Positions 9,202 to 18,183 are shown, counted from the stretch's first letter. The stretch: 64,000 nucleotides of DNA from Bradyrhizobium nivariense (GCF_029846715.1 NZ_JARVWW010000022.1:1-64000); one strand, 5' to 3'. Notes: generated from the letters alone by a model not told the origin. Numbers and translations: made by a program.

Positions 9202-10082
9202 GCGTTTTGAGCGGCGCGGTTCGTTTGACGATAGAAAACCTCCATTATGGAATATATTCCTATTCTCGTTGGCGAGGTGCGCGACCGGATCGGTGATTGC
9301 GCTGCAAGCTTCCGATCGTGGCTACAAAAAAAAGTCTCGCATCAGAACGGCAACAAAGCTTCGAGCGATCGGCAACAACGCTGCATCTGGAGCCAGCTGC
9401 GAGGGTCGGCACGAGTTCGACGCAGCAGTTCGTGCACTTGGTCGACCGACACCGCAAGTTCGTGTTTGAAGTCGCGGACCGTCCCCTTTGAAAGTTCAGT
9501 TTAGTCAGCAGATCGCGCGAAAGTGAAGAGACCCGGAACATCATTGCGGGCGCCCACCTTCAACCGACGGCGCAGCCCAGTCCGTTCCGACCTGCGCCGG
9601 CTGCGACATAGATCTATCCGGCGTTCCCGCGACGAGGATTCCGTAATGGCTCAGGGGCACCGATGCCGTGCACCCATAGCTTTCCGCTCGCAGGCGACCA
9701 CACGGAGGTGTCGCGCGGATAGTTCGGTTCCGATAGCGGCACACGGGCCGACTTCTAGCCACTGAAGGCCTTGCCGCATTGAGTCTCAGGCGAGTTGCGA
9801 GTGAAACGGCTTGTTCAAAAACGGGTCATCTACTCGCTGTTAGGCAACAAGCACGGGTTGGCCAACGCGCTTTACTTGGAAGGGTTTGACAGACTTGGCC
9901 AAGCCCTCGCCCATATCGATGAAAGCTTGTCGCCGGTCGCATGCCTTGGGCAATTTCGCGTGTTTATAGGGACACGTAGATCCGCAACGCGCTGCTACGG
10001 AGTAATGTTCGGAGGAGCGATTCCGTTTTTTACACCATCAGCTAACAGTCGACGTCCCAGAGAGCATAGCGCAAGTTGTGGG
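9202..10082. other. Intergenic, no gene recognised
   Basis: About 880 bases without a convincing coding frame. Open frames here have atypical residue composition and no start signals. It separates the winged-helix-like gene from the convergently oriented TetR gene. Confidence 0.4.
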
Positions 10083-10694
10083 CTAACAATCGTTGCCAAT
10101 CACACGTCGAACGATCTGCTTTGCGAAGGCATCGGACACAGACTCCCGGGAAAACCAGCGGCGATAAAAGAGCGGGCCCGTGAGCAGCGCGATCAGCATG
10201 GCCGCATCTGTCTTCTTCGGCAATTCGCCCTTCCGCACCCCCCGTTTGATCACCGCTTCGAAGGGCGCCGAATAGCCCCGCTGAAGGATGCTGTACATCT
10301 CGGCAATAGCGGGATCGCGTTCGGCTGCATCGAGCACCGAAGGTAGCACCGAAGTCCATTTGGCTGTCCGCAGCAGATGCGCGAGATTTGTTGCCAGCGC
10401 CATCACGTCCATTTCGAAGCTTCCGGTGTCCGGGACGTCTAGAGGAGTGCCGATCTTGGAGCAAGCATCTCGTAGCAAGTCGGTCCGAGTTGGCCAGTGC
10501 CGATAAATCGTCGTCTTTGCGACACCCGAACGACGCGAAATTTCATCGACGCTAACGCCGCCAAAGCCCCGCTCGAAGAGCAGTTCTGCCGTCACGCCGA
10601 GAACCTTTGCTCGCGAGCGGCGGACTCGTTCGTCCAGGCCCCCGATTTCGGGTCCGGCAACAGCCGCGGGTGAGGTGAGCTTAGTTTTCATCAT
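10083..10694 (-). CDS. TetR family transcriptional regulator
   Basis: 203 residues from the ATG at 10694; a longer frame upstream would cross the operator and is not used. The N-terminal helix-turn-helix is clear: LFERGFGGVSVDEISRRSGV, then KTTIYRHWPTRTDLL, near residues 30-65. The C-terminal part is helical and typical of TetR_C ligand-binding domains (AAMLIALLTGPLFYRRWF). It is divergent from the VOC gene at 10804, and a perfect palindrome sits between them. It most likely represses itself and the VOC gene; the ligand is unknown. Confidence 0.9.
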   Translation of the reverse strand: MMKTKLTSPAAVAGPEIGGLDERVRRSRAKVLGVTAELLFERGFGGVSVDEISRRSGVAKTTIYRHWPTRTDLLRDACSKIGTPLDVPDTGSFEMDVMALATNLAHLLRTAKWTSVLPSVLDAAERDPAIAEMYSILQRGYSAPFEAVIKRGVRKGELPKKTDAAMLIALLTGPLFYRRWFSRESVSDAFAKQIVRRVIGNDC

Positions 10695-10722
10695 CAACCC
10701 TAATGAGGTAGACAGATAGCGA

Positions 10723-10739
10723 TACGATACTGTATCGTA
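10723..10739. promoter_or_regulatory. Palindromic operator between tetR and VOC gene
   Basis: TACGATAC-T-GTATCGTA is a perfect inverted repeat of eight bases around one central base. It lies 29 bases upstream of the TetR start and 65 bases upstream of the VOC start. Size, symmetry and position are typical of a TetR operator controlling a divergent pair. Binding is inferred. Confidence 0.65.
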
Positions 10740-10803
10740 GCATAACGTCAATGGGCCGCGCCGCTTGATGGGCGATATGCGGTTTACGCGAAGGAGAGGT
10801 CTT

Positions 10804-11202
10804 ATGAGGTTCGCTTCCACCCGACTCGTTGTTCGAGACATCAAGACCGTGGTCGACTTCTATGAGAGGGTCACTGGCCAAAAGGCGGAATGGCTCGCGC
10901 CGGTGTTTGCCGAAATAGTCACACCAGCAGCAACGCTCGCTGTCGGCGCCGCCGAAACGGTTGCCTTGTTCAAGGAGGGAAGCGCAGAGCCTGCCTCCAA
11001 CCGTAGCGCGATCGTCGAATTCCAAGTGGACGACGTCGAAGCTGAATTCGCGAGACTGAAAAATGACGTGGAAGTGGTGCACGAACCCAAGATGATGCCT
11101 TGGGGCAACTGCGCCGCTCAGTTCCGCGATCCCGAAGGGACGCTTGTATCGATTTATACGCCCGTCACAGAAACAGCAAAGAAGCGGTTCGGCGGCCGCT
11201 AA
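10804..11202 (+). CDS. Glyoxalase/bleomycin-resistance (VOC) family protein
   Basis: 132 residues. The ATG at 10804 was chosen over an upstream ATG because AAGGAGAGG precedes it at good spacing. The single VOC domain shows TRLVVRDIKTVVDFYERVTG at the N-terminus. FQVDDVEAEFARL and WGNCAAQFRDPEGTLVSIYT at the C-terminus supply the usual beta-alpha-beta-beta-beta pattern and the DPEG turn. VOC proteins are dimeric metal enzymes (lyases, dioxygenases) or antibiotic-binding proteins; the substrate cannot be told. Probably controlled by the adjacent divergent TetR through the palindrome at 10723. Confidence 0.85.
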   Translation: MRFASTRLVVRDIKTVVDFYERVTGQKAEWLAPVFAEIVTPAATLAVGAAETVALFKEGSAEPASNRSAIVEFQVDDVEAEFARLKNDVEVVHEPKMMPWGNCAAQFRDPEGTLVSIYTPVTETAKKRFGGR

Positions 11203-11997
11203 GCGCGTCCCGAACTGTAATCGTTCGAAGTCCAATACCGAGAACGCGGCTCGGTGGTACCTGAAGCGAATGCGCGGAATTGTGAAATAAAGAACACGAA
11301 GACGCGCCGCGAGGCCCTGCTGGAGAAGGCGGTCAGGCAGATGACCCAGGGCCCCTGGCGGCGAGCGCAAGGCCAACGTTACCCGGCTGTTCCGGGAGGC
11401 CGCCGGCAAGCGGGCCGCGAAAGCCGAAGCGGCCGCGCCGATCGCCCCTCCGCTGGCGGCGCTCGGCCGACGGCTAGAGAGACCTCCTTCCGGCCACCCC
11501 GGCGCCTTCCAGGGCCCGCCACGCGCCTTCGCGGGCGGGCCTTTCGTCGTCCGGATCGCTGCCGACCGCGCCCCGGGGCCGGGCCGCCGGACGCGGGCCG
11601 CGAACGTGCCATCGCGACCGCGGTCGCCTCGGGGCGTTTCAATGTCGGCGGCGCGGCCGCGCCCGTCGCCGCGTTAGCTCCCGTTATTCCGAAATGACCA
11701 AAAAATGGATTCAGCGGCTTACCGGTCTTTCGGTCCTTGTAGGACCATATCTGCACGAACTGGAAGCGGAAATCGCGTCTTCGGGTCTCGGTGCACACGT
11801 CACGCAAAATCTCCTTGCGACGCGATCGCTGGCTGAGGCAACGCTCGGCTGGTCGTTCCCCCACTAAACTCCGGATCGGGCGAGGTTCGCTGGCGACGTC
11901 AAGGTGAGTCTCAATATGTGGGCATATGGCCCCCCGCACGCACTTTTTCGCGTATCATGAGCTGGATGGTCTCACCCATCGAAACTAGAATTGGGTC
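11203..11997. other. Intergenic, no intact gene; degenerate IclR box
   Basis: About 795 bases, very GC-rich at 11340-11680. Its open frames look like broken Ala/Arg-rich coding relics, none recognisable. At 11909-11923 the sequence TCTCA-ATAT-GTGGG matches 9 of the 12 arm positions of the palindrome found before the two downstream transcription units. It could be a weak autoregulatory site of the IclR-type gene that starts at 11998. Confidence 0.35.
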
Positions 11998-13653
11998 ATG
12001 CCTGAGCCCGAGGTTGAGTGGTCTGCCGATCTGATCCACCCCAAGAGCGTCGCCGGAACGGCGCTTCTGGGCAAGGCTTGCGATATCCTCGAGCTGATCG
12101 GCAGATCTCCCGGATCGCTGGACCAAGCGCTTCTTGCCGACCAAACGGGCATCCCCAGAGCGACGCTCTACCGAATTCTGGGCGCACTGATCTCGCGCGG
12201 TCTGATCCGGGCCGATCCTCGCACTCAAACCTATACGCTCGGCTTCAACTTTCTCGATCTCGCTCAGAACGCTTGGTCGTCATCGGATCTGGCGTCAATC
12301 GCTTCCGCGGAACTGAGGCGATTGCGCGATCTGACGGGCGAGACTGCTTATCTCGCCGTGCAAGAGGGCAGCCACGTTCTGTCCCTTGGGCGCTTCGAAA
12401 GCGCCCATTCGGAACGCTCGAATGCCAGGCTCGGTGCACTGAAGCCAATGCACTGCACGAGCCAGGGCAAAGCCATACTTGCTCATCTCTCTGAGACTCA
12501 ACTCAACCTTGCCCTGCGCGGCGAGCTGGCGCGGTTCACGGACAATACGATCTGCGACCCCTCACAATTGAGGGCCCATCTCTCGATCGTTCGCGCCCGC
12601 GGCTACGCCATCGACGACGAGGAGATCGTTCTTGGTACGCGCTGCGTCGGGACGGCTATTCTTGATCCCGGCGGGAAACCGCTCGCCGCCATCAGCGTGG
12701 CAGGCCCGACATTCCGCATCACCGCCCGGCGCGCGGAACAATTGGGACAGGAGCTCGTCGATGTCGCCAAGCGAATCTCCGACCTGCTCGCGCCGACGAT
12801 CAAGAGCGCCCGGCACCACGATGCCGGCGGTTACAGGATATGGTCGACGGCCGCCGCGTTTGTCGGTGCGGCACCGCGTTGGGATGCGCGCACGCAAACC
12901 TTGGTCTGGGCGGATCTGCTGGCGCCGGCGATCCGGATGGAAGGCCAAAATCCGTGCACGATCGCACTCCACGAATTGTCCGAGAGCATCAACTCGCTGT
13001 GCCTCGTTGAGAACGGAGCCGTTTTCTCGGTCGGCAGCGACGTCGTCATCGACAACCTTTCCGGCCTGCGCGAGCGCATCGAGGGAAAGCCGGGTCTTTC
13101 GCTCAAGGTGCTGCGCGCCTCCCCGCAACACGAGATTTGGGCCGCGGCATTCGATGTGGAAGCCAATCTGAGCCGCATCGGCCCGTGGCGGAAGCAATCG
13201 GGTCTAGAGGCCGTCTTTGAATTGCAGGGCCACGTCACCGACATCGCGTTTGCCGGCGATGCCGGATTATTCGCCGCATTGCCTTCCCGTCAGTGCATTT
13301 ATCTGCTGGAGCTGAAGACCGGTCGCAAACGAAGGTTCGCCGACATCCCCAGGGTCGCGGGCGCGCCCTGCGCACTCGCGGTCGACGAAAGTTTCGGTCC
13401 GTGGGTCGCGTTGTCCGACGGCTGGAGCGTCGTCAAGCTCAACGACAGCGGGGAGATCGAGCGAACCGTCGCACTGCCGGTCCCAAGCCCGACGGGGATC
13501 GGTTTCGGCGGGGCAAACCTGAGTGAACTGTTCATCACGAGCGCACGGGTCGGCCTGTCTCGCGAAAGCCTGGCGAAAGCTCCCCTGTCCGGTCAATTGC
13601 TGTCGATTGACATCGGTGAACGCGGCTTGGCGGACACCATCGCTAAACTCTAG
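11998..13653 (+). CDS. IclR-type regulator fused to SMP-30-like domain
   Basis: 551 residues. Residues 20-85 are an IclR winged helix (LGKACDILELIGRSPGSLDQ, IPRATLYRILGALISRGLI). Residues 95-265 form the IclR effector domain (MHCTSQGKAILAHLSE, GYAIDDEEIVLGTRCVGTAI). Normal IclR proteins end near residue 265. Here a further 285 residues read as an SMP-30/gluconolactonase-like beta-propeller, with WSTAAAFVGAAPRWDARTQT, LVWADLLAPAIRM and PCALAVDESFGPWVALSDGW. SMP-30 enzymes are lactonases or bind sugar-lactone ligands. The domain may therefore sense or hydrolyse a lactone, which is inference. The enolase gene begins nine bases downstream, indicating an operon. Confidence 0.92.
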   Translation: MPEPEVEWSADLIHPKSVAGTALLGKACDILELIGRSPGSLDQALLADQTGIPRATLYRILGALISRGLIRADPRTQTYTLGFNFLDLAQNAWSSSDLASIASAELRRLRDLTGETAYLAVQEGSHVLSLGRFESAHSERSNARLGALKPMHCTSQGKAILAHLSETQLNLALRGELARFTDNTICDPSQLRAHLSIVRARGYAIDDEEIVLGTRCVGTAILDPGGKPLAAISVAGPTFRITARRAEQLGQELVDVAKRISDLLAPTIKSARHHDAGGYRIWSTAAAFVGAAPRWDARTQTLVWADLLAPAIRMEGQNPCTIALHELSESINSLCLVENGAVFSVGSDVVIDNLSGLRERIEGKPGLSLKVLRASPQHEIWAAAFDVEANLSRIGPWRKQSGLEAVFELQGHVTDIAFAGDAGLFAALPSRQCIYLLELKTGRKRRFADIPRVAGAPCALAVDESFGPWVALSDGWSVVKLNDSGEIERTVALPVPSPTGIGFGGANLSELFITSARVGLSRESLAKAPLSGQLLSIDIGERGLADTIAKL

Positions 13654-13662
13654 AGGAAAATC

Positions 13663-14778
13663 ATGCCAGCTCCAGACAACAGCAGCACCGCGCCGAAGAT
13701 TGTCTCGCTCAAGACCTTTCCAGTGCGAATTCCGTTCGCCGACGGCGGGGCAGGAACAGGCGGAACGCCCTCGCGCTGGCATACGCTCGACATGGTTCTG
13801 ATCCGGGTTGAGGATGAAGCCGGCATTGTCGGCTGGGGTGACGCTTTCGCCTATTTCTGTCTGGACGCAGTGAAAGCGGCGGTCGATCACATGATCGCAC
13901 CGTTCGTCACAAACGCGAGCATTGACGATATCGCCGCATGGAATCTGGACGTCCAGAAAAGGCTGCATCTTTTTGGGCGCTACGGCATCACCCTGTTCGC
14001 CCTCTCCGGGGTCGATATCGCGTTGTGGGATTTGAAGGCTAAGCGATGCGGTCTGCCCCTGTGGCGCCTGTTGGGCGCTAATGCCCCGGCGCAGCGGCAG
14101 GCCTACGCTAGCCTAGTGCGATACGGCGACAGCCGCCTCGTCGCCGAGCAGTGCGAGCGCGCCCTCGAGCTCGGCTATCGCCACATCAAGCTGCATGAGA
14201 TCGATCCGGTAGTCATCAAGCATGCGCGCGACGTCATCGGACCTGATGTCTCTCTCATGGTCGATGCCAATTGTGCCTGGTCGATGCAGGAGACAGCGGC
14301 GCTACGCGATACGTTCAGAAGCTGCGACGTTCTATGGGTGGAGGAACCGGTCTTCCCGCCTGACGACTATCGGAGCATGGCCGAGATCGAGAAGCTGGGA
14401 CTTGCCGTGGGAACGGGAGAGAATGCCAGCACCGCCTTCGATTTCCGTCGGATCATCGACGCCATTACTTATCCACAACCAAGCATGACGAAAGCGGGAG
14501 GCGTTTCCGAGTTCTCGCAAATTCTCCAGGCCTGCAAGCGCGCCGACAAGATCGCGATGCCGCATACACCCTATTTCGGGCCCGGCTATTTCGCGACGCT
14601 GGCGATGTTGCCTCTCATGTCGCCGGGAACACTGATTGAATACCTGTTCGTCGAGCCGGAGGCGTGGGTTGCCACGACCCCGCAGCCGCTGAAAGGCCTC
14701 GTGGGCGCATCGAACGATCTCGGTATCGCGTTTGAACCCGACCTCAATGTCATCGCGCGGTATGCTGTCCGGGCATGA
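13663..14778 (+). CDS. Enolase-superfamily (mandelate racemase/muconate lactonising) enzyme
   Basis: 371 residues with AGAGGAAAA before the ATG. It has the capping domain (residues 1-130) and a barrel with metal ligands in LMVDANCAW (Asp), LWVEEPVFPP (Glu) and VGTGENAS (Glu). The second-strand base motif is IKLHE (KxH instead of KxK). A histidine lies in AMPHTPYFGPG. Where mandelate-racemase-type enzymes have the Asp of the His-Asp dyad (QPD), this protein has QPS. It probably abstracts an alpha proton from a carboxylate (dehydratase or racemase), but the altered dyad leaves the reaction open. Co-transcribed with the IclR-fusion regulator. Confidence 0.88.
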   Translation: MPAPDNSSTAPKIVSLKTFPVRIPFADGGAGTGGTPSRWHTLDMVLIRVEDEAGIVGWGDAFAYFCLDAVKAAVDHMIAPFVTNASIDDIAAWNLDVQKRLHLFGRYGITLFALSGVDIALWDLKAKRCGLPLWRLLGANAPAQRQAYASLVRYGDSRLVAEQCERALELGYRHIKLHEIDPVVIKHARDVIGPDVSLMVDANCAWSMQETAALRDTFRSCDVLWVEEPVFPPDDYRSMAEIEKLGLAVGTGENASTAFDFRRIIDAITYPQPSMTKAGGVSEFSQILQACKRADKIAMPHTPYFGPGYFATLAMLPLMSPGTLIEYLFVEPEAWVATTPQPLKGLVGASNDLGIAFEPDLNVIARYAVRA

Positions 14779-14793
14779 TCTCACGATGTGAGA
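14779..14793. promoter_or_regulatory. IclR-type operator candidate, copy 1
   Basis: TCTCAC-GAT-GTGAGA is a perfect 6-3-6 palindrome immediately after the enolase stop and 127 bases before the epimerase start. The same arms recur at 18184-18200 before the ABC-transporter unit. Assignment to the local IclR-fusion protein is inferred from location and repetition. Confidence 0.7.
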
Positions 14794-14920
14794 CGCCTTC
14801 GTGCCCCGCTTCGCTCGCGGAGCTTTCTCCCATGGCGGTGAACGCTATGGTGCTGCCATCGAGGCCATGAGACGCGCAACAGCGCGTCGTTCCAAAGCAG
14901 ACAAACTTCGGGGTGGAGAC

Positions 14921-15946
14921 ATGGAGATCTTTGTATCCGGCGCAACCGGCCGCGTGGGCGGCGTGCTGTCTGCCGCCTTGATGCAGCGCGGTCACAAGAT
15001 TCGTACGATCGCGATTGCCGGCGATGCCAACCGGACCGCAACCGAAGCGGCAGGAATCAGGTGCCACACCGGAAGTCTCGCCAACTTCGAGGACGTGGCA
15101 AAGGTCGCCGACGGCGTCGATGCCGTCTTTCACATGGCCGCCGTCATATCGTTCCAGCCCACAGCGCGCGATCTTCTCTGGGACGTCAATGTTGTCGGGA
15201 CCTACAATGTGCTGCGGGCTGCGGCGGCAGAGTCGCAGAAGCGCCAGGTGCGCATGGTCTTTGCATCCAGCGATCAGGTCTATCCGACGCGCTTCGCCCG
15301 CTACCGACCGACCGACGAGAACCACCCCCGGGAACCCTACACATTCTATGGATTGAGCAAGGTCCTCGGGGAGGACATGGTCAAGTTCTACCACCGCACC
15401 GAAAAGTCGCTCGACATCAGCACGGCTGTATTCTCCCACACCGAGGCCGCAAAAGAGCTCATCGATCCCAACGGCGAGTACGCCGGTCCTGCGTTTTACG
15501 TCAACAGTCGGGTCCGCAGCCTCAAGGCCAGCAGCACGCACCATGCCGGCGCCACTTCCAACAGCGAGCTTGCCCAGGTGCTTGCCGTGCTCGAGCCGCT
15601 GGTCAGTCCCGATGAACCATTGCTGCTGGCAATGGACGCGAACGGTATCCCGCATACGCAAGAGCTGGTCGACGTTCGCGACATCGTCCAGGGCCTGCTC
15701 CTGATCTTCGACAAGCCCGAGGCGATCGGCGAGACCTTCAACCTTGCCCCGATCAGCCCTGTAAGCCTCGGCGAGTTCATCCCGTATCTCGCGAAGAAAA
15801 CCGGCCGCCGCGTCGTCGAGGCGACAATTCCGGTTGAACTCGGGCGGACCCACGGCAGCGGCGCGAAGGCACGCGCCCTCCTCGGCTATGCACCGCGCTA
15901 TTCGATGTTCGACATGGTCGACGAGGCCGTCGCCGCCGCTTCCTGA
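14921..15946 (+). CDS. NAD-dependent epimerase/dehydratase family (extended SDR)
   Basis: 341 residues. The ATG at 14921 was chosen because GGGGTGGAG precedes it and MEIFVSGATGRVGG puts the Rossmann strand at the N-terminus. Motifs: GxxGxxG (GATGRVG, residues 7-13) and the YxxxK catalytic pair in FYGLSKVLGEDM. MVFASSDQVYPTRF supplies the Ser/Asp region. Extended SDRs act on nucleotide sugars, uronic acids or other hydroxy acids. With no nucleotide-sugar genes nearby, a uronate- or lactone-type dehydrogenase role fits better, as inference. First gene of a probable four-gene operon under the palindrome at 14779. Confidence 0.88.
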   Translation: MEIFVSGATGRVGGVLSAALMQRGHKIRTIAIAGDANRTATEAAGIRCHTGSLANFEDVAKVADGVDAVFHMAAVISFQPTARDLLWDVNVVGTYNVLRAAAAESQKRQVRMVFASSDQVYPTRFARYRPTDENHPREPYTFYGLSKVLGEDMVKFYHRTEKSLDISTAVFSHTEAAKELIDPNGEYAGPAFYVNSRVRSLKASSTHHAGATSNSELAQVLAVLEPLVSPDEPLLLAMDANGIPHTQELVDVRDIVQGLLLIFDKPEAIGETFNLAPISPVSLGEFIPYLAKKTGRRVVEATIPVELGRTHGSGAKARALLGYAPRYSMFDMVDEAVAAAS

Positions 15947-15981
15947 CGTTCCAAACGCAGACTGACCTGGAGAAAATCACG

Positions 15982-16710
15982 ATGCCTCCGATTTCATTGC
16001 AAACGCTGGACAAGCTCAAGTCCTGCTCGACCGCGACGCTCACCACGCAGTTGTTCAAGCGTAACTTTCGCCAGCAGTTTCTCGTCGGCGTGACGCCACT
16101 CAATCCGAATGCCGGTTCGTTCGCCGGCGAAGCATTCACCCTGCGCTTCATCCCGTCGCGGGAGGACAAAGACTGGGATCTGTCCGACTTGCGCAAGCGC
16201 GGCGAGGACAACGTCCAGTGGGAGGCTGTCGAAGCGATCGGCGCAGGCCAGGTCCTGATGATTGACAGCCGCAACGATGCCCGCGCGGCGTCCGCCGGCA
16301 ACATGCTAATGACGCGGATGATGCGCAAGCGCGTTGCCGCCGCAATCACGGACGGGGCATTCCGCGATGGAACTGAGATTGCCAAGATGCCATTCCCAGC
16401 CTACTGCACGGCCAATACGGCATCGACCCGGCCGGCCTATCACCGCGCCGCCGACATGCAGTTGCCAATCGGCTGCGCCGGCGTCGCCGTCTACCCCGGT
16501 GATATCATCGTCGGCGACAGTGATGGCGTCGTGGTGGTGCCGCGCGCGATCGCCGGGGAACTGGCCAACGACTCCCATGAACAGGAGCTCCGCGAGAAAT
16601 TCCTCTTCACGAAGATCGATGCAGGTGCGCCGCTCTGGGGAACTTATCCTCCGAATGAAGCGACGATGCAGGAATACGCCGAATGGCGCGCCCGGCAAGC
16701 GGCGGAGTAA
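15982..16710 (+). CDS. RraA-like aldolase/demethylmenaquinone-methyltransferase-like protein
   Basis: 242 residues starting 36 bases after the epimerase, with CTGGAGAAAA as ribosome binding site. It shows the RraA fold: LKSCSTATLTTQLF at the start, AAITDGAFRDGTEI carrying the Arg-Asp metal/substrate pair, and GDIIVGDSDGVVVVPRAIAG near the C-terminus. Catalytic RraA relatives (HMG/CHA aldolases) cleave 4-hydroxy-2-oxo acids to pyruvate or oxaloacetate. It is longer than E. coli RraA (161 aa), as catabolic members often are. A retro-aldol step in the local pathway is a reasonable inference. Confidence 0.85.
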   Translation: MPPISLQTLDKLKSCSTATLTTQLFKRNFRQQFLVGVTPLNPNAGSFAGEAFTLRFIPSREDKDWDLSDLRKRGEDNVQWEAVEAIGAGQVLMIDSRNDARAASAGNMLMTRMMRKRVAAAITDGAFRDGTEIAKMPFPAYCTANTASTRPAYHRAADMQLPIGCAGVAVYPGDIIVGDSDGVVVVPRAIAGELANDSHEQELREKFLFTKIDAGAPLWGTYPPNEATMQEYAEWRARQAAE

Positions 16711-16714
16711 CGCA

Positions 16715-17188
16715 ATGACTATGCCGACCAAGGCACAGCGAGCCGAAGCGCTCATTCGACGCTATTTCCAGGCCTGCAACGACGCCGATCACGACGCCCT
16801 CCTCGATTGCTTTGCCGGCGACGCCGTTCACTACTTCCCTCCTGGCCTACCCGGCGCCCCCTGGCGCGGCGCCAAGGCAATCGCGGATGGCTGGGTGGGG
16901 TGCGTTAAGAACATGGGTTCCCGCTGGACCATCGAAAAGGTGCTCGCAAGCGAGAACGGTCGCGAGGCGGTGATCGAATGGACCCATTGGAAGACGGCCA
17001 TCGGTGAAGTGCTGCGCGGCGACGAATGGTACATCTTCAATGAAGACATCACGCGCATCGCCGAAATCCGCGCCTACTACGCTTCCCCCGTCAACAAGGC
17101 CGAGGCCATCAACAAGCTGCACGACTTCGACTACGCGGCGAGAGGCTACGCCATGGCGCCGCCTTCGCCGCCACCCAAGATTTCCTGA
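16715..17188 (+). CDS. SnoaL-like (NTF2-fold) protein
   Basis: 157 residues. The ATG at 16715 lies five bases after the RraA stop with GGCGGAG just upstream, indicating translational coupling. The pattern is AEALIRRYFQACNDADHDAL, CFAGDAVHYFPPG, then strands such as EAVIEWTHWKTAI and ITRIAEIRAYY, typical of the cone-shaped NTF2/SnoaL fold. Members are cyclases, isomerases, dehydratases or non-catalytic binding proteins, so function cannot be told. Its place between an aldolase and an AroE-like dehydrogenase suggests a pathway enzyme acting on a cyclic or lactone intermediate. Confidence 0.78.
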   Translation: MTMPTKAQRAEALIRRYFQACNDADHDALLDCFAGDAVHYFPPGLPGAPWRGAKAIADGWVGCVKNMGSRWTIEKVLASENGREAVIEWTHWKTAIGEVLRGDEWYIFNEDITRIAEIRAYYASPVNKAEAINKLHDFDYAARGYAMAPPSPPPKIS

Positions 17189-17281
17189 GTCCATCGGGCG
17201 GCCAAACATCGTCGGCCGCCGACATCGCAGGATACATCCGGTGCATGCTCAGGCACCCCAACCCATTTGCGGATCTGAAAA

Positions 17282-18073
17282 ATGCCTCTTACGGGAAAGA
17301 CACGGGTTCATGCGCTGATCGGCTCGCCCATAGCGCAGGTTCTTGCCCCGGGTTGGCTGACCGAGCGGATGCAGAAGGCCGACTACGACGGCGTGCTGGT
17401 TCCCCTGCACATTGAAAAGGGCAATCTCGACTCGGCGCTCCCCGCCCTCAAGGCGATGCCTAATATCGACAGCATTCTCATCACCCTGCCGCACAAGTTC
17501 GGCGCAGTCATGCATTGCGACCACGTCTCGGACCGCGCGCGTGTGCTCGGGGCCATCAACGCCATGCGACGTGAAGAGGACGGCCGCTGGTTCGGTGACA
17601 ATTTCGACGGCGCTGGTTTGACGGCCGGCTTGAAAAAGGCGGGACACGCCATCAAGGGCAAGAGCGTGTTCATGATCGGTGCCGGCGGCGCCGGCTCGTC
17701 GATCGGCGTCTCGATGCTCGAGGAAGGCGCACGTCATCTAACGTTCCACGACAGCAACGCGAACAGCCAGGCCGCGCTGCTGGACAAGCTCCGTAGAGCA
17801 CATCCCGGCAGAGTCTCGGTAGCTACCACTGTCCCGCGGGATTGTGACATCGTCGTCAATGCGACCTCAGCAGGTTTGCAGGACAGCGATCCTCTGCCGG
17901 TCGATCCGAACCAACTCGCCCCGCGCATAGTCGTTGCGGACGTCATCACCGACCCGGTGCCGACGCGGCTCCTGGTCGAGGCCGCGAAGATTGGCTGCCC
18001 GACGAGGGACGGCACCCACATGCTGGATGGGCAAATCGATTTGCTATTCGGCTTTATACTCGGCAAACGCTGA
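17282..18073 (+). CDS. Shikimate-dehydrogenase-like protein (AroE family)
   Basis: 263 residues. The substrate domain shows HALIGSPIAQVLAP and ITLPHKFGAV (TxPHK with the conserved Lys). The cofactor domain has a Rossmann loop IGAGGAGSSIG near residue 130, preceded by GDNFDGAGL, equivalent to the GxNTDxxG signature. NATSAG and MLDGQIDL complete the family pattern. Catabolic AroE homologues reduce or oxidise quinate-, shikimate- or sugar-acid-like hydroxy acids. It sits at the end of the epimerase-RraA-SnoaL operon and is followed by a strong hairpin. An anabolic shikimate role is unlikely in this context. Confidence 0.86.
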   Translation: MPLTGKTRVHALIGSPIAQVLAPGWLTERMQKADYDGVLVPLHIEKGNLDSALPALKAMPNIDSILITLPHKFGAVMHCDHVSDRARVLGAINAMRREEDGRWFGDNFDGAGLTAGLKKAGHAIKGKSVFMIGAGGAGSSIGVSMLEEGARHLTFHDSNANSQAALLDKLRRAHPGRVSVATTVPRDCDIVVNATSAGLQDSDPLPVDPNQLAPRIVVADVITDPVPTRLLVEAAKIGCPTRDGTHMLDGQIDLLFGFILGKR

Positions 18074-18105
18074 CCCGCCGGGGAGCTTATCGGCGTAGGC
18101 GCTGT

Positions 18106-18130
18106 CGCGCTGTCGCGTTGCGACAGCGCG
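18106..18130 (+). terminator. Hairpin after aroE-like gene
   Basis: CGCGCTGTCGC-GTT-GCGACAGCGCG is a perfect 11-bp stem with a 3-base loop, 32 bases after the AroE-like stop. No T-run follows, so it may be a Rho-independent-like stop or a mRNA-end stabiliser. It separates the second from the third transcription unit. Confidence 0.5.
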
Positions 18131-18183
18131 GTGCGCCGTCATTTCTCGTTCGAGAAACCCGGCCAGCGTGATCGGCCGTCAGA

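Noticed and set aside
11254..11697. Plus-strand frame in the GC-rich stretch before the IclR-fusion gene
   Set aside because: Arg/Pro/Ala-rich, no start signal, no family resemblance. Parts of neighbouring frames look equally plausible, so at best it is a relic.
17282..18073. Biosynthetic shikimate dehydrogenase (aroE)
   Set aside because: Fold and motifs fit, but it lies in a catabolic operon and some signature residues differ, so a pathway-specific dehydrogenase is more likely.
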